A DNA stretch of 64,000 nt from Janthinobacterium lividum (GCF_011601275.1 NZ_JAAOLY010000001.1:496001-560000), one strand, 5' to 3'. Positions 15,314 to 24,775 are shown, numbered from the stretch's first letter. Notes: a model not told the origin generated them from the sequence alone. Numbers and translations: made by a program.

Positions 15314-16363
15314 TTATTTTTTCGTCGGTTTGCGGTTCAGCAGGCGCGGCAGGGCAATTGTGATCAACAGCAAGATGCCGACCACAATCGTCATGATGAC
15401 GCCAGGAATATTGAGCAGTGCCAGGCCATAGGTCACCATGCCCAGCAGCAGCACGGCCAGCAGTACGCCGCCGATGCTGCCCTTGCCGCCGGCGATGCTG
15501 ACGCCGCCGAGGATGACCATGGTGATCACTTCCAGTTCCCAGCCCATGGCGATATTCGGCCGCGTGCTGCCGATGCGTCCCGTCAGCAGCCAGGCGGCCA
15601 GGCCGGCCATGGTGCCCGTCAGCACGAACAGCGCAAAGCGGTAGCGGTCCACCGCCACGCCCGAGAAGCGCGCGGCCATCGGATTGCTGCCGATGGCAAA
15701 GATGCGCCGGCCCCAGCTGGTCGCGTGCAGCAGCACGGCAAACAGCACGGCAAACACCAGCAATATCACGAAGGGACGCGGGAGGATGTCGAAGAAATAG
15801 CCCTGGCCCCAGTCGACCAGAAGTGGCGGATAGCCGGTATAGGCCTGGTCGCCGAGGATCACGCTGGCCAGGCCGCGAAACAGCGCCACCGTGCCGATCG
15901 TCACGACGATGGACGGCAGGGCAAAGCGCGTCACCAGCACGCCGTTCAGACTGCCGCAAACGGCGCCCATGGCCAGCGCGACAAACAGCAGGCCTTCCGG
16001 CGGCACGCCGTGGTGGTGCGCAAAACCCATCGCCACCGACGACAGCGCCAAGGTGCCCGAGACGGAAATGTCGATTTCGCGGCAAATGATCAGCAAGGCC
16101 ATCGGCAGCGCAATCAGCGCTTTTTCGCTGAAATTGAAAGTGCTGTCGGCCAGGTTGTAGGCGTCGAAAAAGTTTGGCAGCAGCACACTGTTGCCGATGA
16201 ACACGGCCACCAGCAGCAGCGCCAGCAGCGCTTCCCAGTGCGCCAGGTAATGCGACAGGCGCTGTGCCTTGCGGTCGAGGATGGTGTAGCGCGTACCGGG
16301 CGCGGCGGGCGATGGCGCGCCGTTCACGGTGCTCTGGTGCAGGGAAGTCGAGATCGCGTTCAC
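15314..16363 (-). CDS. rhaQ: L-rhamnose ABC transporter permease 2
   Basis: 349 residues from a GTG that overlaps the rhaP stop (GTGA) behind AAGGAG. It is a BPD_transp_2-type sugar permease with eight to ten helices and the conserved [19 protein letters not shown] and [14 protein letters not shown] segments of the RbsC/RhaPQ family. With RhaP it forms the inner-membrane channel for L-rhamnose. The N-terminal 45 residues are cytosolic and polar. Confidence 0.9.
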   Translation of the reverse strand: MNAISTSLHQSTVNGAPSPAAPGTRYTILDRKAQRLSHYLAHWEALLALLLVAVFIGNSVLLPNFFDAYNLADSTFNFSEKALIALPMALLIICREIDISVSGTLALSSVAMGFAHHHGVPPEGLLFVALAMGAVCGSLNGVLVTRFALPSIVVTIGTVALFRGLASVILGDQAYTGYPPLLVDWGQGYFFDILPRPFVILLVFAVLFAVLLHATSWGRRIFAIGSNPMAARFSGVAVDRYRFALFVLTGTMAGLAAWLLTGRIGSTRPNIAMGWELEVITMVILGGVSIAGGKGSIGGVLLAVLLLGMVTYGLALLNIPGVIMTIVVGILLLITIALPRLLNRKPTKK

Positions 16364-17355
16364 GCGGCGCTCCTTGAGGACGGTTGCAGCATGGCCAGCG
16401 GCAGGATCTGGCGCCCGGCCTTCTTGTTGCCGCGTGCATTGATCAGCACGGCGGTAAGGATTACGATGCCCGTCAGCGCGCTTTGCCAGAACGGCGAGAC
16501 CTTGATGATCGGCAAGGCGTTATTGATCACGGACAGGAACAGCGCGCCGAGCACGGCGCCCGACACCGTGCCGGCGCCGCCGGCGATGCTGATGCCGCCG
16601 ATTACGCAGGCGGCAATCACGGTAAATTCAAAGCCGTAGGCAATTTCCGAATACGCGACCGCATAGCGCGCCACCCACAGGTAGCCGCACAGGCCGGCCA
16701 TCATGCCCGACAGACCGTAGGTCCAGAACAGCCGGCGAGCCGTCGAGATGCCGACATAGCGCGCCGCCTGCGGCTGGTTGCCGATCGCATACAGGTCGCG
16801 CCCAAAGCGCGTATAGCGCGCCAATAACCAGATGGCGATAATGGCGACGGCGGCGATCCATACCAGATGCGTGATGCCAAACAGATGGCTCAATGGAAAG
16901 GCGATGAAATTGGCCGGCATCTGGTGCGACGAGACCCAGGCGCCGCCGGACAGCACGAACACCAGGCCCCTATACACGCTCATGGTGCCCAGCGTCACCA
17001 CGATGGGCGGCAGGTCCAGGTAGCCGATCAGGTAGCCATTGACCAGCCCCAGCAGCAGGCCGATCAGCACCGCCGCCAGCATCACCAGCACCAAAGGCAG
17101 GCCGGGATAATTGACCGCCAGCAGCGCCGCCATCATGCCGGACAAGGCCAGGTTTGACGCCACCGACAGATCGATGCCGCGCGTGACGATCACGAACATC
17201 TGCGTCAGCGCCAGCATGATCAGCAAGGTGCTGTCGGTCAGCAGATTGGCCAGGCTGCCGGTGCTCAGAAAGACCGGGGCGCGCACGCCCACGGCGCCGG
17301 CCAGCAGCACGATCAGCAGCGCCAGCTGGACTTCGCGTTGTTTCAGGTAGTGCAT
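16360..17355 (-). CDS. rhaP: L-rhamnose ABC transporter permease 1
   Basis: 331 residues, ATG start. It has the same family and motifs as RhaQ ([40 protein letters not shown]), so the two permeases are paralogues that form a heterodimer. The start lies inside the end of rhaT (13-base overlap) and the stop overlaps rhaQ by 4 bases, showing a tightly coupled operon. Confidence 0.9.
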   Translation of the reverse strand: MHYLKQREVQLALLIVLLAGAVGVRAPVFLSTGSLANLLTDSTLLIMLALTQMFVIVTRGIDLSVASNLALSGMMAALLAVNYPGLPLVLVMLAAVLIGLLLGLVNGYLIGYLDLPPIVVTLGTMSVYRGLVFVLSGGAWVSSHQMPANFIAFPLSHLFGITHLVWIAAVAIIAIWLLARYTRFGRDLYAIGNQPQAARYVGISTARRLFWTYGLSGMMAGLCGYLWVARYAVAYSEIAYGFEFTVIAACVIGGISIAGGAGTVSGAVLGALFLSVINNALPIIKVSPFWQSALTGIVILTAVLINARGNKKAGRQILPLAMLQPSSRSAA

Positions 17356-18899
17356 ATGAGTTCCTCGTTGGTATGCGCGCTGCCGGAGGCGGCGGCGACC
17401 ACTTTTTCCGGCGTCGCCTGGGCGCGCGGCAACACGCAGTTGATATGGCCCTGGTGCATCACCACCACGCGGTCGGCCATGCCCAGCACTTCCGGCAATT
17501 CCGATGACACCAGGATCACCGACAGGCCCTGCGTCACCAGTTCGCTGATAAAGCGGTGCACGGCCGCTTTCGAGCCGATATCGATGCCCTTGGTCGGTTC
17601 ATCGAGAATGATGACTTTGGGCTTGGTGGCCAGCCATTTGGCCAGCACCACTTTTTGCTGGTTGCCGCCCGACAGCTCCGACACCATCTGCGTAAAGTGG
17701 CTGGCCTTCAGTTCCAGCTGTTCGCTGAGCTGGCGCGCGATCGCCGTTTCGCTGGCACGCTTGCTGCGCAGGAAAAAACCGATGCCGTCGAGAATAGGCA
17801 AGGTGATGTTCTGCACGATGGACAGCGACAGGTGCGCGCCCTGGTGCTGGCGGTCTTCCGGCACATACGCGATGCCGTGCCGGATGGCGTCGCTGGCGCA
17901 GCGGATCGCCACTTCCTGGCCGGCAATCTTGACGGTGCCGGTCACGCCTGGCGTCAGGCCAAACAGCGCCTGCATCACTTCGGAGCGCCCGGCGCCCACC
18001 AGGCCGTAGAAGCCGACGATCTCGCCTTGCTGCACCGAAAAACTGACGTCCCGAAACTCGGTCGGATGACAGAACTGCGACACTTCCAGCAAGGTCGCTC
18101 CCAGCGCTACCTCGGCCTTGGGAAATACCTGGTGGATGGCGCGGCCCACCATCAAGGAGACCAGCTGCGGTTCGGTAATCTCGGCCAGCAGGCCGGCGGC
18201 GACAAAATGGCCGTCGCGCAGCACGGTGTAGCTGTCGGCGACGGCAAAGATTTCATCGAATTTGTGCGAGATGAAAATGACGGCCGTGCCGGCCGCGCGC
18301 AGCTGGCCGATGATGCGGTACAGCTCGTGGATTTCGCGCTGCGACAGCGACGCCGTCGGCTCGTCCATGATCACCACGCGCGCCTCCTGCGACAGCGCGC
18401 GGGCGATCTCCACGAAGTGGCGCTGCGCCACGCTCAGGTCCTTCACCTTGGCCAGCACCGGCAGCTGCACTTCCAGGCGCGCAAAGATCGCTTCTGCTTG
18501 CTGCGCCATCAGCGCCCAGTCGATGCGCGCCGGGTAGCCGGTCTGCGGCTGGCGGCCGATATAAATGTTCTCGGCTACCGTCAGTTCGTCGAACATCACG
18601 GTTTCCTGGTGCACGGCGGTGATGCCGGCAGCCATCGCGTCTTGTGGGCTGGCAAACAGCACGCGCTGGCCGCCGACTTCGAGATGGCCGGCGTCCGGCT
18701 GATAAATGCCCGTCAGGGTCTTCACCAGGGTCGACTTGCCGGCGCCGTTTTCGCCGATCAGCGCCATCACTTCACCGGCGCGCACGGCCAGCGCCACGTC
18801 GTGCAGCGCGGTGACGCCATGAAAATGCTTGCAGAGGCCGTGCAGGCGCAATACCGGCGCATCGTTCTGCGCAATAGGGGGATTCTGTGACATAGCCAT
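17343..18899 (-). CDS. rhaT: L-rhamnose ABC transporter ATPase (two cassettes)
   Basis: 518 residues. It is a tandem-cassette sugar ATPase of the RbsA/XylG class. Cassette 1 has Walker A GENGAGKST and the degenerate signature LSVAQRHFVEIARAL. Cassette 2 has the altered P-loop GLVGAGRSE and signature LSGGNQQKVVLAKWL. It energises RhaP/RhaQ. The start could also be the ATG two codons in (18893), and no strong ribosome site is visible. A 67-base gap with a half-palindrome separates it from rhaS, the only sizeable gap within the transport genes. Confidence 0.9.
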   Translation of the reverse strand: MAMSQNPPIAQNDAPVLRLHGLCKHFHGVTALHDVALAVRAGEVMALIGENGAGKSTLVKTLTGIYQPDAGHLEVGGQRVLFASPQDAMAAGITAVHQETVMFDELTVAENIYIGRQPQTGYPARIDWALMAQQAEAIFARLEVQLPVLAKVKDLSVAQRHFVEIARALSQEARVVIMDEPTASLSQREIHELYRIIGQLRAAGTAVIFISHKFDEIFAVADSYTVLRDGHFVAAGLLAEITEPQLVSLMVGRAIHQVFPKAEVALGATLLEVSQFCHPTEFRDVSFSVQQGEIVGFYGLVGAGRSEVMQALFGLTPGVTGTVKIAGQEVAIRCASDAIRHGIAYVPEDRQHQGAHLSLSIVQNITLPILDGIGFFLRSKRASETAIARQLSEQLELKASHFTQMVSELSGGNQQKVVLAKWLATKPKVIILDEPTKGIDIGSKAAVHRFISELVTQGLSVILVSSELPEVLGMADRVVVMHQGHINCVLPRAQATPEKVVAAASGSAHTNEELICTT

Positions 18900-18917
18900 T
18901 CACAAGTTAAAGATTTC

Positions 18918-18950
18918 GTAGGTCGGGTTAGCGGAACGCGTAACCCGACA
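18918..18950. repeat. Half-copy of the dispersed palindromic element
   Basis: GTAGGTCGGGTTAGCG followed closely by CGCGTAACCCGAC: a shortened variant of the elements at 6328 and 31677 with GGGTT/AACCC in place of GGATT/AATCC. It forms a compact stem-loop in the rhaS-rhaT gap of the mRNA, where it could end some transcripts or protect the upstream rhaS message. Confidence 0.7.
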
Positions 18951-18966
18951 ACAGCCGCCGACAGTC

Positions 18967-19971
18967 TTAGAAAATCTTCGAGAACTTGTCGACGTTATCC
19001 TTGTCATACGTGAACGGTGGCGCCAGTGCCGCTTCGCCGGTGGCGTCGACAGTCAGCTTGCCCATGCGGCCGACCGCAATCGATTCGCCCGCCTTGCCGC
19101 TTGCCTTGCCAATGACGAACTGATGCGCGGCATAGGTGGCGGCGTAGCCCAGGTCAATCGGGTTCCAGATCGCAAAGCTTTTCACGGCGCCGCTTTTCAC
19201 GTGGCCGGCCATTTCCGATGGCAAACCCAGGCCCGTCACATACACTTTGCCGACCAGTTTTTCATCGACCACGGCCTTGCTGGCGGCATTGATGCCGACC
19301 GTCGTCGGAGCGATGATGGCTTTCAAATTCGGGTTGCTGCGCAACAGGCCAATCGCTTCGCGGTAGCTCTTGTCGGACTGGTCGTCGCCATACACGGTCG
19401 ACACCAGCTTGATTTTCGAATACGCGCTCTGGGCCAGCGTCTTTTTCATTTCGCCGATCCAGATATTCTGGTTGGTCGCCTGCGCCGTGGCCGACAGGAT
19501 GGCGATCTCGCCAGCGCCGCCGATGGCGTCGGACGCCATTTCGATCTGTTTCTGGCCGATCAGGGACGGGCTCGATGGGTTCAGCTGCAGCAAACGGCCT
19601 TCCTTGGCGACGCCGCTGTCGAAGGAGATGACCTTGATGCCGCGCTGCATGGCTTTCTTGGTGATCGGCACCAGGGCATTGGCGTCGTTGGCGGAAATGA
19701 CGATGGCCTTGACCTTCTGGCTGATCAGGGAACTGATGATTTCAATCTGGCCTTCGGCGGTGGCGGTGGTCGGGCCCGTGTAGATGATTTCCACGTCGCC
19801 CAGCTGCTTGGCCGCTTCGTTCGCGCCTTCATGGGCGGCATCAAAAAAACCGTTGCCGAGGTTTTTCACGACCATGGCGATCTTCATTTTGTCAGCCGCC
19901 TGGGCACCGGTGGCCAGGCAGGCCATCATGCAGGTGCTCAGGATCGCCACCATCATTTTTTTCATTTTCAT
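18967..19971 (-). CDS. rhaS: L-rhamnose ABC transporter periplasmic binding protein
   Basis: 334 residues behind an AGGAGA site. A Sec signal peptide (MKMKKMMVAILSTCMMACLA, ending AQA|AD near residue 25) precedes a type I sugar-binding fold of the RbsB class: MVVKNLGNGFFDAAHEGANE, ISANDANALVPI and SFDSGV. It captures L-rhamnose in the periplasm for RhaT/P/Q. It follows rhaR on the same strand after 67 bases. Here rhaS means the rhizobial binding protein, not the E. coli AraC activator of the same name. Confidence 0.9.
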   Translation of the reverse strand: MKMKKMMVAILSTCMMACLATGAQAADKMKIAMVVKNLGNGFFDAAHEGANEAAKQLGDVEIIYTGPTTATAEGQIEIISSLISQKVKAIVISANDANALVPITKKAMQRGIKVISFDSGVAKEGRLLQLNPSSPSLIGQKQIEMASDAIGGAGEIAILSATAQATNQNIWIGEMKKTLAQSAYSKIKLVSTVYGDDQSDKSYREAIGLLRSNPNLKAIIAPTTVGINAASKAVVDEKLVGKVYVTGLGLPSEMAGHVKSGAVKSFAIWNPIDLGYAATYAAHQFVIGKASGKAGESIAVGRMGKLTVDATGEAALAPPFTYDKDNVDKFSKIF

Positions 19972-20038
19972 GCCACGTCTCCTTTTATTATTGATGTGGC
20001 GGTAGGCACCATGCCTCCGGCCATCTTGTTATTGGTGT

Positions 20039-20872
20039 TTATTGGCCCGACCAGTCGCTTTCCGCCTGCGACAGGGCCGCCTCGGGCGCGAGCTCGGGCG
20101 CTACTGCCAGCACCTTGACGCCCGACTGTTCCAGCATCTGCACGGCAGCGTCGGACGCGCCCGTGTCCGTGATGACGCAGGAGACGCGGTTCAGGCCGCA
20201 GAGGATCAGTCCCGCCTTGCGGGCGAACTTGCTGCTGTCGGCCAGCACGATCAATTCCTCGGCCTGGCTGATCAGGCGCTTTTCCGCCTGGATCAGCATT
20301 GGGTCCGCTTCCATCAGGCCCAGCATCGACAGGCCATACACGCCCATGAACATCTTGCCGGCGTAATGGTGCTGGCTGATGTCGTTATCAAAAGGGCTGA
20401 GGATGACGTTCTGTTCGCGGTACACCGTGCCGCCCGGCAAGATGATTTCATTCTCGCTCGTCATCAGGAGGCGTTCGGCCATCATGAAGGAGTTGGTGAG
20501 GATTTTCAGGCGCTTGTCGACCAGAAATTCCACCATGCGGTAGGTGGTGGTGCCGCCATTGATGATGATGGTGTCGCCGTCCGCGCACAGGCCGCAGGCA
20601 TGGCGGGCAATCGCGCGTTTTTGCGCGGCGCCGCGGTCGATATTGTTCTGGAATGTCTCGCCCGACAGCGCAAAGGTGCGCTGCTTTTTTTGCGGCAGGC
20701 TTTCTGCGCCGCCACGCGTGCGCACCAGCAGGTTGCGCTCGGCCAGCCAGGCGATATCGCGCCTTATGGTCGCTGGCGACGAATTGAGCCAGCCGACCAA
20801 CTGGTCGACGCTCGCCGCGGCATGCTCGGCGAGTAACTTCAACAGCCCTTTGCGGCGTTTGTGATTGATCAC
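20039..20872 (-). CDS. rhaR: DeoR-family repressor of the rhamnose locus
   Basis: 277 residues from a GTG with an AGGAGA site six bases upstream. It has an N-terminal DeoR HTH (KLLAEHAAASVDQLVGWLN, TIRRDIAWLAERNLLVRTRGG). The C-terminal sugar-phosphate-sensing domain has the usual DGDTIIINGGTTTYRMVEFL and LILCGLNRV segments. It lies divergent from rhaD across 327 bases full of related repeats, the expected operators. The layout matches rhizobial RhaR, a negative regulator of both transcription units. The inducer is probably a phosphorylated pathway intermediate (inference). Confidence 0.9.
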   Translation of the reverse strand: MINHKRRKGLLKLLAEHAAASVDQLVGWLNSSPATIRRDIAWLAERNLLVRTRGGAESLPQKKQRTFALSGETFQNNIDRGAAQKRAIARHACGLCADGDTIIINGGTTTYRMVEFLVDKRLKILTNSFMMAERLLMTSENEIILPGGTVYREQNVILSPFDNDISQHHYAGKMFMGVYGLSMLGLMEADPMLIQAEKRLISQAEELIVLADSSKFARKAGLILCGLNRVSCVITDTGASDAAVQMLEQSGVKVLAVAPELAPEAALSQAESDWSGQ

Positions 20873-21199
20873 CTTTGTCTCCTCTTGAGCCCTCTCCTGC
20901 CTTGCCCTGGCGTAGCCAGATGGGCAGGGACGACTTCTTTATCGGTGAGCCAGCCTAAGCAGTTGAGCGGTGCGTGTCAACAATCAATCAATCAACATCG
21001 TGATTATTTGCCCATTGCGCAAATGCCTGATCGTCTCTTCGATCAACATGATGATTATTTGCGTTTCTCTCACGCTTTTGATTGCTTGTTGATTGACATG
21101 ATCAGGCGCCTGACTTCTACTGAGCGCTGCTGCCGCCAGTTGCTCCGCACGCAGATGCGGCCAGGGCAATGCACACATAACCAATAATGGAGACACTGT
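20873..21199. promoter_or_regulatory. Divergent rhaR-rhaD control region with direct repeats
   Basis: Two 21-base copies differing at two positions, at 20991-21011 and 21042-21062, each reading ATCAACAT-NN-TGATTATTTGC and spaced 51 bases apart, about five helical turns. Further half-sites are AATCAATCAATCAAC to their left and TTGATTGCTTGTTGATTGAC at 21078-21097. Between them TTTGC-N7-GCAAA (21007-21023) is a palindrome. These are the probable RhaR operators. The first 80 bases next to rhaR show nothing notable beyond its ribosome site. Confidence 0.75.
21093..21121 (+). promoter_or_regulatory. Candidate sigma-70 promoter for rhaD
   Basis: A perfect -35 TTGACA at 21093-21098, a 17-base spacer, and a weak -10 TCTACT at 21116-21121. 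It lies about 80 bases upstream of rhaD and overlaps the rightmost TTGATTGAC half-site, so a bound DeoR repressor could block it. Confidence 0.45.
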
Positions 21200-23308
21200 A
21201 TGACCGCCACGATGGACACCAACACGCCTGCGCCCATGACTTCGCTGTGGGATGACGCGCACGCCGCAACCTTGAGCGAACCGGAACTGCTGCTGTACCG
21301 CTCGAATCTGCTCGGCTCCGACATGCGCATCACCAATTTTGGCGGCGGCAATACGTCGGCCAAGATCAGCATGACCGACCCGCTGACGGGCGGCGCAGCC
21401 GAGGTGCTGTGGGTGAAAGGGTCGGGCGGCGACCTGGGCAGCATCAAGCTCGACGGTTTTTCCACCCTCTACATGGACAAGCTCCATGCCTTGAAAGGCC
21501 GCTACCGTGGCCTGGCGCTGGAAGATGAAATGGTGGCGTATCTGCCCCACTGCACCTTCAACCTGAACCCGCGCGCAGCCAGTATCGACACCCCGCTGCA
21601 TGCCTACATCGCGCGCAAGCATGTCGACCATATGCACCCGGACGCGGTGATCGCGATCGCCGCCTGCGCCAATAGCAAAGCGCTCACGCACAAGATTTTT
21701 GAAGGCGAACTGGGCTGGCTGCCATGGCAGCGTCCCGGCTATGACCTGGGCCTGAAACTCGAAGCGCTGTCGCAATCGCAACCGAACCTGAAGGGCATCA
21801 TCCTCGAAGGCCACGGCCTGTTTACCTGGGGCGATACGGCCAAGTCCTGCTATGAAGTGACCCTGGCCATCATCAAGCGCGCCGAAGACTGGCTGGCCGC
21901 CAACAGCAAGCAGCCCGTCTTTGGCGGCGCCAAGGCCGCGCCATTGCCAGCGCAGGAGCGCGCGGCGCTGGCGCAGCGCCTGATGCCTGTGTTGCGCGGC
22001 AAGATCAGCCAGGATGAATACAAGCTCGGCCACTTTGACGACAGCGCCAATGTGCTCGATTTTGTCTGCAGCAATGATCTGCTGCCGCTGGCCGCACTCG
22101 GCACTTCCTGCCCCGACCACTTCCTGCGCACCAAGATCCGTCCTTTCGTGATCGATTTCGATCCGCTTAACCCCGACTTCGACAAGCTCGTGGCCGGCCT
22201 GGACGATGCGCTGGCCGCCTACCGCGCCGATTACATTGCCTACTACACGCGCTGCAAGCACGACAACAGCCCGGCCGTGCGCGACGCCAATCCGATCATC
22301 TATTTGATCCCGGGCGTGGGCATGCTGTCGTTCGCCAAGGACAAGGCGACGGCGCGCATCGCCGGCGAGTTCTATGTCAACGCCATCAACGTGATGCGCG
22401 GCGCCAATGGCGTCGATACCTATGTCGGCTTGCCGGAACAGGAAGCGTTCGATATCGAATACTGGCTGCTCGAAGAAGCCAAGCTGCAGCGCATGCCGAA
22501 ACCGAAAAGCCTGGCCGGCCGCATCGCCCTGGTGACCGGTGGCGCCGGCGGCATTGGCCAGGCCGTGGCGCGCCAGCTGCTGCAGGAAGGCGCTTGCGTG
22601 ATGCTGACCGATATCGATGGCGGCGCTCTGGAAGAAGCCGAGCAGGCGCTGTTGAAAGTGGCGGGGCGCGACAATATCGCCACCGTGCGCGCCAATATCA
22701 CGGCCGAGCATGAAGTCGAATCCATCCTGAACGCGGCCGCGCTGCGCTTTGGCGGCGTGGATCTCTTGGTGTCGAACGCCGGCATCGCCTCGTCGGCGCC
22801 GGTCGAAGACACGACCCTGGAAATGTGGGAGCGCAACCAGTCGATTCTGGTCACCGGCTACTTCCTGGTCAGCCGCGCCGCCTTCCGCATCATGAAGCAG
22901 CAGCAATTGGGCGGCAGCATGGTGTATGTGGCCAGCAAGAATGGCCTGGTCGCTTCGGGCGGCGCCTCGGCCTATTGCACCGCCAAGGCGGCTGAAATCC
23001 ACCTGGCGCGCTGTTTGGCGCTCGAAGGCGCGCCGCACGGCATCCGCGTCAACGTGGTCAACCCCGACGCCGTGATCCGTGGTTCGCGCATCTGGGACGG
23101 CAAGTGGAAGGAAGAGCGGGCCGCGTCGAACAAGATCGATTCGGACGATATCGAGGAATTCTACCGCCAGCGCAGCATGCTCAAACGCAGCGTGCTGCCG
23201 GAAGACATTGCCGAGGCCGTGTATTTCCTGTCCAGCGAAAAAGCGGCCAAGAGCACCGGCAATATCCTCAATGTCGATGCCGGCAATGCGGCCGCCTTTA
23301 CACGATAA
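21200..23308 (+). CDS. rhaD: Bifunctional rhamnulose-1-phosphate aldolase / lactaldehyde dehydrogenase
   Basis: 702 residues, GGAGA site. The N-terminal class II aldolase domain (about 1-420) has ITNFGGGNTSAKI, the zinc-ligand segment HVDHMHPDAV and LEGHGLFTWG. The C-terminal SDR domain (about 435-702) has VTGGAGGIGQA, SNAGIA and the catalytic YCTAK. The aldolase cleaves L-rhamnulose-1-phosphate to DHAP and L-lactaldehyde, and the SDR domain is thought to oxidise lactaldehyde to lactate. This fusion is characteristic of the rhizobial and some bacilli pathways rather than the E. coli one. It is the first gene of the rhaDI unit. Confidence 0.92.
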   Translation: MTATMDTNTPAPMTSLWDDAHAATLSEPELLLYRSNLLGSDMRITNFGGGNTSAKISMTDPLTGGAAEVLWVKGSGGDLGSIKLDGFSTLYMDKLHALKGRYRGLALEDEMVAYLPHCTFNLNPRAASIDTPLHAYIARKHVDHMHPDAVIAIAACANSKALTHKIFEGELGWLPWQRPGYDLGLKLEALSQSQPNLKGIILEGHGLFTWGDTAKSCYEVTLAIIKRAEDWLAANSKQPVFGGAKAAPLPAQERAALAQRLMPVLRGKISQDEYKLGHFDDSANVLDFVCSNDLLPLAALGTSCPDHFLRTKIRPFVIDFDPLNPDFDKLVAGLDDALAAYRADYIAYYTRCKHDNSPAVRDANPIIYLIPGVGMLSFAKDKATARIAGEFYVNAINVMRGANGVDTYVGLPEQEAFDIEYWLLEEAKLQRMPKPKSLAGRIALVTGGAGGIGQAVARQLLQEGACVMLTDIDGGALEEAEQALLKVAGRDNIATVRANITAEHEVESILNAAALRFGGVDLLVSNAGIASSAPVEDTTLEMWERNQSILVTGYFLVSRAAFRIMKQQQLGGSMVYVASKNGLVASGGASAYCTAKAAEIHLARCLALEGAPHGIRVNVVNPDAVIRGSRIWDGKWKEERAASNKIDSDDIEEFYRQRSMLKRSVLPEDIAEAVYFLSSEKAAKSTGNILNVDAGNAAAFTR

Positions 23309-23365
23309 TCACGTCCTATAAAAAAGCAGCCGGTCCATGCGCCGCGCCGCACCCAAGGAGACAAG

Positions 23366-24661
23366 ATGAGTACCATGATCGACAGCGGCCTGGTGGCCGA
23401 ACACAATGCCAAGCTGCAAGGTAACCTGGACGCCGACTACGCGGCGCTGGCCGGCGTACTGGAACGGCGCGGCCAGGATATTGAAAAACTGACGGCGCTG
23501 GCGCAGACCTTCGCCGTGGCCGTGCCAAGCTGGGGCGCCGGCACCGGCGGCACGCGCTTTGCACGTTTTCCTGGCGTGGGCGAGCCGCGCAATGTGTTTG
23601 AAAAGCTCGAAGACTGCGCCGTGATCAACCAGCTGACGCAGGCCACGCCCGCCGTCTCGCTGCATTTCCCTTGGGATAAGGTCAGCGATACGGCCGCCCT
23701 GCGCGAAATCGCGCAAGGCCATGGCCTGGGCTTTGACGCCGTCAATTCGAACACCTTCCAGGATCAATTGGGCCAGGCGCATACCTATAAGCACGGCAGT
23801 TTGACGTCGCAAAGCGCGGCCGTGCGCGCGCAGGCGGTCAAACACAATATCGAGTGTATAGCACTGGGCCGCGCGCTAGGCTCGAAAGCGCTGACGGTGT
23901 GGGTCGGCGACGGCGCCAACTTCCCCGGCCAGCACAATCTGCGCGGCGCGCTGGAACGTTACCTCGACAGCATGCGCGACATCTACGGCGCCCTGCCCGC
24001 CGACTGGAACATCTTTATCGAGCATAAACTGTTCGAGCCAGCCTTCTACGCCACCACCATTGCCGACTGGGGCACCAGCTTTGCCTGCGCCAGCGCGCTG
24101 GGGCCGAAAGCCCAATGCCTGGTCGACCTGGGCCACCATGCGCCCAACACGAACATTGAAATGATCGTCGCGCGCCTGGCGCAGTTCGGCAAGCTGGGCG
24201 GCTTCCATTTCAACGACAGCAAGTATGGCGACGATGACCTCGATTCGGGCAGCATCAATCCGTTCCAGCTGTTCCTGGTGTTCAACGAACTGGCCGACGC
24301 GGCCGAGCGCGAAGGCAGCACTTTCAATCCTGCCTACATGCTGGACCAGTCGCACAATGTGACTGACCCCATCGAAAGCCTGATGAGCAGCGCGGTTGAG
24401 GTGCAGCGCGCCTTTATTCAGTCGGCCCTGGTCGACCGCGCCGGCCTGCGCCAGCTGCAGGAAAGCAATGACGTGCATGCGTCGGCGCAAGCCTTGAAGC
24501 AGGCTTTCCGCACGGACGTGAGCGCGATTCTGGCCATGGCGCGTTTGCGCTCGGGCGGCGCGATCGATCCGGTGGAGTGCTATCGCACGACGGGCTACCG
24601 CGAGCAGCGCGGCGTGGCGCGGCCGCCCAAGGCAGGCGCGAGCAGCAGTGGCATCGTGTAG
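23366..24661 (+). CDS. rhaI: L-rhamnose isomerase (Rhizobium/Pseudomonas type)
   Basis: 431 residues with an AAGGAGAC site, the length of the P. stutzeri-type L-rhamnose isomerase. It is a TIM barrel with metal-ligand regions FIEHKLFEPAFY, CLVDLGHHAPN and GFHFNDSKYGDDD, as in that enzyme. It converts L-rhamnose to L-rhamnulose using divalent metal ions. It is unrelated in detail to the E. coli RhaA sequence. It lies 57 bases after rhaD in the same operon. Confidence 0.92.
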   Translation: MSTMIDSGLVAEHNAKLQGNLDADYAALAGVLERRGQDIEKLTALAQTFAVAVPSWGAGTGGTRFARFPGVGEPRNVFEKLEDCAVINQLTQATPAVSLHFPWDKVSDTAALREIAQGHGLGFDAVNSNTFQDQLGQAHTYKHGSLTSQSAAVRAQAVKHNIECIALGRALGSKALTVWVGDGANFPGQHNLRGALERYLDSMRDIYGALPADWNIFIEHKLFEPAFYATTIADWGTSFACASALGPKAQCLVDLGHHAPNTNIEMIVARLAQFGKLGGFHFNDSKYGDDDLDSGSINPFQLFLVFNELADAAEREGSTFNPAYMLDQSHNVTDPIESLMSSAVEVQRAFIQSALVDRAGLRQLQESNDVHASAQALKQAFRTDVSAILAMARLRSGGAIDPVECYRTTGYREQRGVARPPKAGASSSGIV

Positions 24662-24663
24662 CA

Positions 24664-24775
24664 CCTGACAGTAGCGACTGCGCGTCGCCATTGGCGGCCT
24701 GCGATGCGCACTGTGCTGTAGCACAGTTGCGCTTCCTGGCCACAACTCGTTGCCGCTCGCTAGGGTTCTGTCAGG
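24664..24775. repeat. 112-base imperfect inverted repeat after rhaI
   Basis: The outer arms are CCTGACAG (24664-24671) and CTGTCAGG (24768-24775). The next arms are AGCGA (24673-24677) and TCGCT (24757-24761). The centre is the strong hairpin CTGTGCT-GT-AGCACAG. It lies directly behind the rhaI stop and can fold as a long cruciform. It may act as a terminator or 3' mRNA stabiliser, or be a relic of a small palindromic element. No T-run follows. Confidence 0.6.

Noticed and set aside
14991..16439. 482-codon open frame on the minus strand covering rhaU and most of rhaQ
   Set aside because: Only the last 106 codons are the real rhaU. The rest is an antiframe of rhaQ, whose permease motifs are clear.
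20984..23038. 684-codon minus-strand frame opposite rhaD
   Set aside because: Antisense to a well-defined aldolase/SDR fusion, and it also runs into the operator region.
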